Of a stretch of 64,000 nt of DNA, positions 45,844 to 53,726 are shown in pieces (the first letter of the stretch is position 1; every line of letters starts with the position of its first letter). A model generated the notes under the pieces. That model searched no databases. It was given only the letters and a program-made list of their open reading frames with translations, and was not told where the DNA came from. Both the position numbers and the translations under genes were made by a program. This stretch comes from Nocardioides litoris. GTDB lineage: Bacteria > Actinomycetota > Actinomycetes > Propionibacteriales > Nocardioidaceae. Where the stretch lies: assembly GCF_006346315.1 (NCBI RefSeq), contig NZ_VDMR01000001.1:434001-498000 (forward strand). Direction: 5' to 3'.

Positions 45844-46901
45844 GCTGATCCCGGCTCCTTAAGGAAGTGTCGTCCGGTGCTTGGCGGCGTGTAAGTCAAA
45901 CCCAGATTGTCCTGCTCGGCCCCCGAAGACGCCCTTAGCCAGTCAAGGACTTCGACCAACCCCGTGATGTCGCTGGCTGGTGGACCAGGTCGCACGGACA
46001 GCGTGAGGACTATCGGCTCATGACTATCGCCAGCCGCGAAGGACGCGATCCTCTCTGCCTCGAACCGCACCGACTCCTGGCGCTTAGATTCGACTAGGTC
46101 CCATTTTGTGCACAACACGGCAACCGGGGTACCGGCGGAAAGTGCTGACCGAAGGCCACCGGCCAACTGGCGCGCTTCGGTAAAGACGGCGTCTCTTTGT
46201 CGCGGGTTCGCCGCACGCTCGCCGTCTACCACGATGAGGCAGCGGTCGACCCGACGCACGAGAGGGATCTCCCTCTGAACCGATTCGCCGTCGATGACGT
46301 TCTCGAAGAACTCACCTCGCACGTCCGAAAAGAGCAGGTTGTGATCACTGCCTCCGGCATTGAGTCGGAGATGCAACAGTCGTAGGTCTTCGTCCGACGT
46401 GCGGGTGGTTGTTGGCGAGACCCCTCCTGACTTCTCAAGTGCCGGAAAGTGCCGCGAGTCGAGGGCTCGCAACGTCTCGGATCCGGAGAAGGTTGCTCCT
46501 GCGAATGGCCCGTAGAGGAATCGCGCGTACAACTCAACCACCAGTGTGGTCTTTCCTGATCCAACAGGCCCGGCAATCAGCACGATCGTCCCGGCCTCGC
46601 GTTCCAAGAACTCGGTTACATCCTCCATGCTGAATGCAAGTCCACCGCCAAGTTCGAGCAGATTCGCGGAAGGCGATCCTGGTATTGAGGCGTATTCGTC
46701 GTCGTCGACATCATCGACGTCATCATCGACATCGGCGTCACCGGTCGGGTCGAACGTCTCGCCGTTAGGGCCCACGTCTAGAGCAGCCTTCTTGGTGAAC
46801 GGACAACCTACAAAGTCGTCGAAACCCTCCAGACATTGCTGTTCGTCCGGAAATGGGCACCCGTCCTGGGTACAGGTGAGCTCGGCGGTATCGGTAGTCA
46901 C
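45840..46901 (-). CDS. P-loop GTPase, double-GTPase type 2, with Cys-rich N-terminus
   Basis: 353 residues, GTG start overlapping the previous stop. The N-terminus has four cysteines, C10, C15, C23 and C33, a possible zinc site. An acidic stretch (DADVDDDVDDVDDDEY, about 56-70) follows. The G domain has P-loop GPVGSGKT (111-118), G3 DVRGE (193-197) and a canonical G4 TKWD (265-268), so it should bind GTP. It fits the DO-GTPase2 group. There is no membrane helix. It presumably senses or signals together with the type 1 protein and the helical protein encoded just before it. Confidence 0.78.
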   Translation of the reverse strand: MTTDTAELTCTQDGCPFPDEQQCLEGFDDFVGCPFTKKAALDVGPNGETFDPTGDADVDDDVDDVDDDEYASIPGSPSANLLELGGGLAFSMEDVTEFLEREAGTIVLIAGPVGSGKTTLVVELYARFLYGPFAGATFSGSETLRALDSRHFPALEKSGGVSPTTTRTSDEDLRLLHLRLNAGGSDHNLLFSDVRGEFFENVIDGESVQREIPLVRRVDRCLIVVDGERAANPRQRDAVFTEARQLAGGLRSALSAGTPVAVLCTKWDLVESKRQESVRFEAERIASFAAGDSHEPIVLTLSVRPGPPASDITGLVEVLDWLRASSGAEQDNLGLTYTPPSTGRHFLKEPGSA

Positions 46902-47941
46902 ACGATCATCTCCAGGGACTTCTCGACCAGAAGTTGTTCGGCAACTTCAAGTGCGGACTTGCTCCAGGTGTCGTCAAGGTTCAGGCTCTCAGCGAGTGCC
47001 TGCTCGCGCTCCCGGTCGTTGTCGACCTGCTGATGAGCGACAGCGGCCGCGTTCAAAGGACGTAGAAGGGCTGACTCCCCGTCACGTGCTTGATGCGCTG
47101 CGCTGCGTGCAGAGACGGCCGCGGCAATCTCAACTATCCCGAAGCGAGCGTCAGCGTCCGAGCCTGACGTCACCGACCGGAGTAGAAGCGCGTGCGCTGG
47201 CGCCATAGGGGCAAGCCGCAACAGTGAACCGATCTCCAGTCCGGCGAGCACACCTCGGTCTAGGGGATGGATGTCTGCCCAGACCTCGCCGCTCAACCAT
47301 GACGAGGCGCTGTTGGCCCACCACAAGGCGTCAACCTCCTCCTCCACCATCGACGTGTAGGCATGCTGACTCGCGATCAGTTGATCTACACGTCTTTGCA
47401 GAGCCGAGATGGTGGAGTCCCGCAGCGCTAGTTCAGACTTCAATTCGGCCACCGTAACGGAGTCGGAATCGGCTCTCTCTAGAGACTTACGACGCTTCGG
47501 CGCGACGGGCGCGAGCGTTGGACGACGCCTTACGTTGACTCCCGCCTTCCTCACACACGCATGGGCTTGCTCGGGCAATTCGGCGATGGTTGGTGCGAGC
47601 CCGACGAAGGCAGCCGAGCGGATGAAGAGCCCCGCTGCCGCCGAATCCTGGTCGTCGTCGCCCATCAAGCCCATCAGGACGCAAGCCGCAAGCCTGCTGA
47701 CCAGCGCCTTTTTACCTCCCGGCACATAGCCGACATCCGCTGTGACCAGGTGTTGTTCCAATTCGGCGAGAAGCCGTTGGGGCAACTCGGCGTGCGCTGC
47801 GAGGACGAGCGTCCCGAGATCAGCGTCCGATTCGCTCAGCGCGGCGACCCAGGCTGCACAGCGTTCGAACTCAACAGCATCTAATCGCGTCAGTGCTGGA
47901 CGCATCCACCTCGCGAGGAGTTCCGTGTCTGGCGCTGCCAT
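46898..47941 (-). CDS. GASH-type helical protein (GTPase-associated system helical domain)
   Basis: 347 residues, almost all helical. An N-terminal helical domain (about 1-130) is followed by a basic linker (APKRRKSLERA), a short coiled coil (VAELKSELALRDSTISALQRR, about 163-183) and the segment VEEEVDALWWANSASSWLSG (about 199-218). The WWxNxxxSW pattern is what I recall as the mark of GASH domains. Its start overlaps the metallophosphoesterase stop by one base, and its end overlaps the GTPase. Such proteins are predicted to couple the GTPases to an effector; function unproven. Confidence 0.7.
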   Translation of the reverse strand: MAAPDTELLARWMRPALTRLDAVEFERCAAWVAALSESDADLGTLVLAAHAELPQRLLAELEQHLVTADVGYVPGGKKALVSRLAACVLMGLMGDDDQDSAAAGLFIRSAAFVGLAPTIAELPEQAHACVRKAGVNVRRRPTLAPVAPKRRKSLERADSDSVTVAELKSELALRDSTISALQRRVDQLIASQHAYTSMVEEEVDALWWANSASSWLSGEVWADIHPLDRGVLAGLEIGSLLRLAPMAPAHALLLRSVTSGSDADARFGIVEIAAAVSARSAAHQARDGESALLRPLNAAAVAHQQVDNDREREQALAESLNLDDTWSKSALEVAEQLLVEKSLEMIV

Positions 47942-49335
47942 TAGGCACCAGCCGTCTTCGCGGCAAGTTCTTCGATCAGGCCGCGCTCGCGTACCCGTTC
48001 AAGGATCAGTGCGTAGAGATCGCCTTCATGGTCGGAACCAAGGTCCGAGTCTTCAATCACGCCCAACTCCAGGCCAATTGCCACGCGTCGCGTCGCAGGC
48101 CTGGACATGTACTGGGTTGCTATCCGCCGTAGGTCGGGCCTTGCGACAGTGGGCGGCCCTTCATGGCCGCTGTCGTTGTCTGCTGCGAGGGGAGAAGCGG
48201 AGGACGCAGACGATGCTGTCGACTCGTCCGTCGCCTGCCCGCCAGGCGCACCTTGGCTTGTGTCCGTGGTGTCGTGGTCTTGCTCCGGAAGGGCAGGGAC
48301 GCGCATAACCTCATAGTTCTGCTCGCCGCTCGGGTGCTCCACGAATCGAGTCTGCCGCAGCGACCAGTAGCGAGGCTGAACTCTGATCGCCAGCATCTCA
48401 TCGTCGGTCCGACTCAGTGTGATGACGCTGTAGGCAGGGACGAAAGGTTCCGTCTCGCCCCCTTCGTCCAGTTCAGGTCCGACCGCGCCGGCGGACAACT
48501 GGACCGAACCGTAGGCAACTGTCTGTTTGGCGCTGTACTCGTGCTCGTGTCCGAAGAGCCACAAGTGCCCGCGGCGCATGTAAGGCTCGACGATGTCCCA
48601 ATCGCGGATCCATTCCGGGGGGTGATGTGCCATGACCACGTGGATCGTGTGTTCTGCGCGGGGGATGCGGCACTGTTCGGTTCCAAGCACCAAGGCGGGC
48701 AGGTCAGACGGTTCACGTTTGTCGTGAGCGTGCGGGCTGGCTGCGGACGCCCTCTGCTGGAAGTTGTGGTCATCCCAATCGCTCGTAAGCGCCGAGTTAA
48801 GCCCCGTGAGCCGAACGGTCCACCCGTCGACTTCGAGTGTCGTGTCGTCGAACCAGTGTGGTTGTGTCGGCGTCGACCGACAGATGTACTGCTCGGCGAA
48901 GTCGTTGTAGGCCTTGAACGGTATAAAGAGCCCCGATGCGGCTGGGTCCGCCGACATCCGCACGCGCAGGATCTCGTCGACGGCCGTCGCTGCGCATTCG
49001 CGGAGGTGGCCACGGAAGTCCTGCGCGATGTGACAGTCGTTCAGAACCGCCCAACTCACATCATGATTGCCAGGTACTGTCCAGACAGCGCTGTCATCGA
49101 TCCCCCCGCAAACGGCAACGAGATCAGATAGCCACCGGCGAGCCGTGTCGTACTCCTCCGGCTCCGCGCTGAAAGCGATGTCACCGCCCACGAGGATCGC
49201 GTCCACTGGGCCCTCGCTGAGGACGATGTCTTTCAGGTCCGAGATCAGTTCTTGCCGCTGATCGCGGTTCGCGTCCCACCCGTAGGTGTCCTTGTGGAAG
49301 TGGATGTCGCTGACATGCACGATACGCAGTGGCAC
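47941..49335 (-). CDS. calcineurin-like metallophosphoesterase, likely effector of the operon
   Basis: 464 residues. All five metallophosphoesterase motifs are present: DIHFH (10-14), GGDIAF (50-55), GNHD (89-92), AHHPPEW (about 230) and GHEHEY (about 255), so it should be an active di-metal phosphoesterase. After the catalytic domain (about 1-315) come a linker rich in Ser/Thr/Gly/Asp (about 345-395) and a small helical C-terminal domain (RRIATQYMSRPATRRVAIGLELGV...ILERVRERGLIEEL, about 400-464). That domain looks like an adaptor of the effector-associated-domain kind. First gene of the operon. A nuclease or nucleotide phosphodiesterase activity is plausible; the substrate is unknown. Confidence 0.82.
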   Translation of the reverse strand: MPLRIVHVSDIHFHKDTYGWDANRDQRQELISDLKDIVLSEGPVDAILVGGDIAFSAEPEEYDTARRWLSDLVAVCGGIDDSAVWTVPGNHDVSWAVLNDCHIAQDFRGHLRECAATAVDEILRVRMSADPAASGLFIPFKAYNDFAEQYICRSTPTQPHWFDDTTLEVDGWTVRLTGLNSALTSDWDDHNFQQRASAASPHAHDKREPSDLPALVLGTEQCRIPRAEHTIHVVMAHHPPEWIRDWDIVEPYMRRGHLWLFGHEHEYSAKQTVAYGSVQLSAGAVGPELDEGGETEPFVPAYSVITLSRTDDEMLAIRVQPRYWSLRQTRFVEHPSGEQNYEVMRVPALPEQDHDTTDTSQGAPGGQATDESTASSASSASPLAADNDSGHEGPPTVARPDLRRIATQYMSRPATRRVAIGLELGVIEDSDLGSDHEGDLYALILERVRERGLIEELAAKTAGA

Positions 49336-49656
49336 GCATGCTCTCCTGATCTCGATGCTGGAGCGACTCCAGCGGCGTTCTCAACCGTTCCGATCATCCC
49401 ACGCGGGCGCCGCGGGATGGCTGTCAAACGACGAAGTCGGCCGGGGATCGAACGCCAAGGTCCAGGTACGACCGTGTGCGACCCGCAGTACGCGGCTCGT
49501 CAACTACAGGCGTGCTGCGCTTCCCTCGTGGGTGACGTCCCGCGTCGTCCCCGCGGAGCGAGCGACTCGCCAGGGAGTGCAAATATTGAACTGCCTGAGG
49601 TCAGGACGCACATCCATGCTCCTCGCCAGCACTTGACGGGCTAAGGGGGCGGCGGC
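49336..49656. other. divergent intergenic region of the mobile element
   Basis: 321 bases between the metallophosphoesterase operon (minus) and the first plus-strand cargo gene. It probably holds both promoters. The only A+T-rich patch is GCAAATATTGAA at about 49579-49590. A stretch on the minus strand near 49437-49512 has a TTCGATCC box like a tRNA T-loop, but I could not fold a tRNA. No open frame here has convincing coding character. Confidence 0.5.
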
Positions 49657-50244
49657 ATGCCCCAGGATGCTGGCGTGGAGAAGACACCAGGCGCTTGGCC
49701 CCTGGGCCTGGCGCAGTGGCTGCGGTGGGCGGACGAGGTCGGGTTGGAGCCGCGGAGGCTCGTCGTCGAGCAGGTGATGGCCTGGCCCGGGAGCGAGGTG
49801 GCCGAGGCCGAGATCGACGCCGCCGTCGATTGCGGGCTCTTGTCAGCCGCCGAGCAGCACGTCATTACTCTGCGCCGAGTCGGCGTCGAGGAGCAGGAGG
49901 CGTACGCGGGGTGGGACGGATCGGGCCGCGTGATGGTCATTGATGCACGCTGGGTCTCTGGGCTGCACCCGACCTACCAGTGCGCGGGACGCGGCTGCTG
50001 GATCCATCATCCGAGCAGCCACGGCATGGCCGGATGGCCCGCGACCTACTGCGACGTGCATGCTGTGGCGCACCGGGTGTGCACCCATTGGCACCTGCAC
50101 CCTGACCCCGACGACGCCGCGTACCGGCGCTCGCTGGGAGACGACTGGGTGGCGCATGGCTGCCGGTGCGCGCAGCATGTGGACGCCGGACGCTGGAGCC
50201 CGACGGCGTGCCCATGCGCATGCTGCGAAGGGACGACCTTGTGA
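49657..50244 (+). CDS. hypothetical Cys/His-rich protein
   Basis: 195 residues, ATG preceded by AAGGGGG. The N-terminal half is helical (LGLAQWLRWADEVGLEPRRLVVEQVMAWPG). The C-terminal half contains CAGRGCWIHH, YCDVHAVAHRVCTHWHLH, HGCRCAQH and CPCACC, which suggests one or more metal sites. The family is not recognised. It is the first plus-strand gene of the element, and its base composition is nearer to the host than to the lower-G+C operon. Possible roles are element regulator or partner of the defence operon; neither is shown. Confidence 0.6.
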   Translation: MPQDAGVEKTPGAWPLGLAQWLRWADEVGLEPRRLVVEQVMAWPGSEVAEAEIDAAVDCGLLSAAEQHVITLRRVGVEEQEAYAGWDGSGRVMVIDARWVSGLHPTYQCAGRGCWIHHPSSHGMAGWPATYCDVHAVAHRVCTHWHLHPDPDDAAYRRSLGDDWVAHGCRCAQHVDAGRWSPTACPCACCEGTTL

Positions 50245-50419
50245 TCGGCGAGCCGGTTCTCGATACGGCCCGGGGCGGCAACTGGCCGCGTCTCAGGGGC
50301 TGCGGCCTCCTCGCTGCCGTCGGTGCGCGAATGCTGATCTGGCGCGGCGATCCCCACTTTCCACCGAGCGTAGACCGGTGGAGGGCGACATTGCAGGTCA
50401 GGTCAATCGAGGCGCTCCG

Positions 50420-50917
50420 GTGAGCGACAACCTGCGGCCGTTGCCGAACCACCCGCCGAGCGGCTACTGGGCCTTGCCGGGTTGGGCCCAAGTCGTGTCC
50501 GCCGACGTCGCCTATCTCGACGAGGTAGATCCCGGCTGGCGTGTCTACGAGGTTAGGGAGAAACTGGCGCGCCTCGAGATGCGAGTTGCCGTAATCAACG
50601 ACCCGGAGATTCACGCTCGGGTCGAGGAGATCTGCGACCGGGCCCAGCACGTGTGCGATGTCTGCGGCCGAGAGGGGCGTCTGCAAGAGGGTGAGTGGCT
50701 CCGGGTCCGGTGCGACGAGCATGCTCGCCTGCATTGGAGGGCTGGGCCGACCGATTACCCGGTGCGGGTACCTGGCCCGGGGGCCGGTCAACGGAGCGAC
50801 CTGGGCGAACCGCCCATGCCGTTCGACGACCTGCGCAGCGACGCCAATGCGAGCCGAGGCGCTCGCGAACGGCCTGTGGCGTGTGATGACGGAGAATGGG
50901 ACGCGGATCCACATTGA
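50420..50917 (+). CDS. hypothetical protein of a small phage/element-associated family
   Basis: 165 residues, GTG start, 175 bases after the previous gene. It contains GWAQVVSADVAYLDEVDPGWRVYEVREKLARLEMRV, which fits a short pattern I recall from uncharacterised proteins (GW..L...L...L...DP.Y.V.QVKEKFG.LRFY). A zinc-knuckle-like C-x2-C...C-x2-H follows (HVCDVCGREG...VRCDEHARLHW). Function unknown. The 175-base gap before it shows no gene. Confidence 0.6.
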   Translation: MSDNLRPLPNHPPSGYWALPGWAQVVSADVAYLDEVDPGWRVYEVREKLARLEMRVAVINDPEIHARVEEICDRAQHVCDVCGREGRLQEGEWLRVRCDEHARLHWRAGPTDYPVRVPGPGAGQRSDLGEPPMPFDDLRSDANASRGARERPVACDDGEWDADPH

Positions 50918-51218
50918 CATCGATCGTCAGAGGTGGACCCGAATCGCGGCGCCGGGACGCGTGGCCGAGCCCCTCTATGGTCTCTGGGTTCAACTCGGCC
51001 ACGGGCCCTATGAGGTGCCGCCTCGCCAGGCAGGGCATGCCTACGAGATCCCTAAACCAGGAACCGGGAAGGACGTCGTCCGCGTCGGCCGGAGTATCGC
51101 GCTCGGCCGCTCGATGGGTGAGCACCACTACTTGTCGATTGTGGTCCGTGTCGAGCGCGTGGGCGACGAGTCAGCCCTCAACCCCAGCGAGCGAGGGGCG
51201 CTACGAGATCGCAACTAG
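50847..51218 (+). CDS. hypothetical protein
   Basis: 123 residues from ATG 50847 (or 110 from ATG 50886), overlapping the previous gene by 71 bases. The part downstream of the overlap is regular protein sequence (TRIHIDIDRQRWTRIAAPGRVAEPLYGLWVQLGHGPYEVP..., EHHYLSIVVRVERVGDES) with alternating beta character. No family recognised. A competing open frame on the minus strand (50595-51128) is Arg/Pro-rich and looks like a shadow. The 130 bases after it, up to the recombinase stop, hold nothing visible. Confidence 0.45.
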   Translation: MRAEALANGLWRVMTENGTRIHIDIDRQRWTRIAAPGRVAEPLYGLWVQLGHGPYEVPPRQAGHAYEIPKPGTGKDVVRVGRSIALGRSMGEHHYLSIVVRVERVGDESALNPSERGALRDRN

Positions 51219-51348
51219 CCTGCCGAGTGGCATTCGCTCTCTACGTGTTGGTTCACTGCTCGTCACTACAGACGGCGTAGGTGGGCTGAAGTCGACGACG
51301 TGAGCAGCGACCTGACGATGTGGTTGGTGAGGTTGCGGAGGCCTGCCG

Positions 51349-53726
51349 CTACTCGGCGGATGTCTTCGCAGAGCCGACTCTCGGAAGGCCGAGATATGTC
51401 GGCTCGTTAGGCTGATCCGCGAGCCGCGATAGCCGATCGATCTTGTCCTGGGCCGCGAGGAAGGAAACCTCCAGGCCCTCCACCTCGCCTAGCCATCCGT
51501 TGTCCCTGGCTTCCTGGATTCGCGTGGCTATGTTGTCGCGAATCTCGATGAACCGTCCCAGCGCTTCTGGGTCCGGGCGCAGGAGGCTGCACCGCACGCA
51601 GGCGTGCTCGTGGTCGCAGGCGGACCCCCAAGCGCGACCGCATGAGCCCAGGCTCAACTTCCGCTCAACGAAGTGCTGCTGGAACGCTTCCCACTCCTCG
51701 TCGGTGATGTCTCGCTGGTCCGGCTGCGGGGTGCTGGCGCGGCGACGGGCGATGAAGTTGTTGTGTGCGCGGATGACGTCCTCGGCGTACACCGCTGCGT
51801 AGACCGCGGTTGTCTCGATGGACCCATGGCCCAGGAGCGCAGCGATGACGTGGATGGGCACGCCGCTGCTCTGGGCATCTGTGGCGAAGATCCTCCGTAG
51901 GTCATGTGGGCGAAACTTCAGTGGAGCGCCGTCGGCGGCTACGAGCCTGGCCCACTCTCCGGCTTGTCCATCAGGCCATAGATGTACTGGTACGACATCG
52001 CGTTCCATCGCGCTCGACGCCGCTGGAAGAGCAGCGGCGCTGGCGGGAGCGTCTTCTTCTCCTGAGTGTCGTACCTGACCGTCAATGGGAGGGTGCCGTC
52101 GGATTGGCGCAACCGGTGGACGACCCTGGCGAGGACGTGAACGAGTTCGGGCGACGCCGCCAACAGGCGCTCGGCACCGCCCTTGGACGGGTAGACGTGA
52201 AGGAGGGGGATCACCTCGCCGGTCCTTGGATGCTTAAACCGCTGGATCGAGAACTGGTCGAGTTCGAGTAGTTCCTCGATGCGTAGGCCGGTCTGGTGAA
52301 GGAGGTGCACGGTCGCCCACGCCCAGAAAGCCTCCTCCTCGCGGGCGCTCAGGTTGATGTAGTCCTTCTGAGATACCGAGCCCAAGGGGCGGAGGATCAC
52401 AGACGTCGTTCCGATCCGCTGGCTCTCGACACCCTCGAACTCGATGATGGTGCCGACCGGTAGCGCTTCCATGTCGGAGCGCCATCCCGAAGCAAGGCGC
52501 AGGCGGTCCTCCGTTGCTCGCAGCAGGCGGTCCACCTCCGGGGCTCGTTCACGCGTTCGCTGGTGCGAACGGGCTTTGGCCTCCCGTTGCTGCTTCCCAT
52601 TGGCGGCGACGTCCGCTTCGTTGATTGGCGACGGTGCGGCCCACTGGATCCAGTAGGAGTCGCTCAGAGCCCAGGTAGCGATGTCCAGATACATCGCCCG
52701 CACCTGCATCATGACGTTGAATCGACCGCGGCGCTCGGTGCCGTCGCTCTTGACTGCGAGGCGTCGCTTCCACGCATCGGCTATGTCCTCGCTGATGGCG
52801 AGAGAGTCAGCGCCGGGGTCGTGGATCTCGATGTCTCGCCAGAACAGCCCACACAGAGCCGCGACGAGAGTCTGGAGTGAGGAGTAATCCAATCGGCCTT
52901 CGCGGGCGCGTAGGTAGCGGATCAAGCACTCGCGGACGCGCTCCGAGGCGATCCCGTGCCGGTCTACCAACTCTGTGACGGTGAGTTGCCCCTGCAACTG
53001 GGCAAGTCGGAGCGTCTCAGCCGGGTGGTCGAGCGTCCCCATCGCGCGCAGGCAATCCCACGCGTGGTGCACACCGGCGACCTTGACCTTCGTGCCCTGC
53101 TCTCGCAGCCCACGCATGGCCTGCTGGTAGGCGAGAAGGTCGCGGCCGGTGATTTCGAGTGGCCCTTTGCCTGTGCGGCAGGCGATGTGGGCAAGGACGA
53201 CGACGGCTGCACGGTTGTCGTAGAGGTTCTTGCCGAAGTGCTCGAACGCGGCCACCAGTCGCTCGTAGCCCACCCGGTCGCGGAGCGACACTATGTGGAA
53301 CCAGGTCTTGAACTGGTTCGCCTTCAACCATGCGTAACTGGGCCTGACGACACCGAGAACGAGCAGCATGTGCAGACCGTGCGTCGTCATCTGCTTGGTC
53401 CCGGCGATCGAGGTCCAACGCTTATGGTCCTCCTCATGCCCGGCAGCGATCCATCGCTCCTGCCAGGAGTCGCCAGGGTGCTCGGCCAGGTGGTTCAGCA
53501 TCCGGCGAAGGCCCGGTATGCGCTGCGACTCATTGCTCAGTCCACGAACCAGAGGACGAGCGCGCGCTTCGAGTTCTGCGATCGCAGCGGTGTTCGCGGC
53601 CCAACTGTCCGCGCTGTGATGGGTTCTGAGCAGTGCGTCATAGTCGGTCTGCGTGCTGGCTCGGCGAACCGCCTCGTCCGGCCCGCCACGGGGGACACGA
53701 CGGGTAGCGATCGCTGCTTCGGTCAT
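51349..53726 (-). pseudogene. second tyrosine recombinase, split by a frameshift
   Basis: The first frame (53726-51939, 595 residues) has a large N-terminal region and the first catalytic arginine in HQTGLRIEELLEL, with a likely Lys in YPSKGGAERL. It stops soon after YIYGLMDK. The rest of the catalytic domain is in another frame ending at 51349: FRPHDLRRIFATD and LLGHGSIETTAVY (H-x-x-R, H, Y), then a tail with CDHEHACVRCSLLRPDP and a helical end. The break lies near 51955-51970. Together they make about 790 residues, in the size range of TnpB-like recombinases. ATG overlaps the first recombinase's stop (ATGA). A programmed frameshift is possible but no slippery site stands out. Confidence 0.85.

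Noticed and set aside
49437..49512. tRNA-like sequence on the minus strand (TTCGATCC box, D-arm-like GTAGTTGACGAGC)
   Set aside because: I could not form an acceptor stem, anticodon stem and T stem together; at best a remnant. The element's integration site is rtcB, not a tRNA.
50595..51128. 177-codon minus-strand frame that could be a TnpC-like third gene
   Set aside because: Arg/Pro/Gly-rich, no helical pattern or family motif, and opposite to better plus-strand frames.
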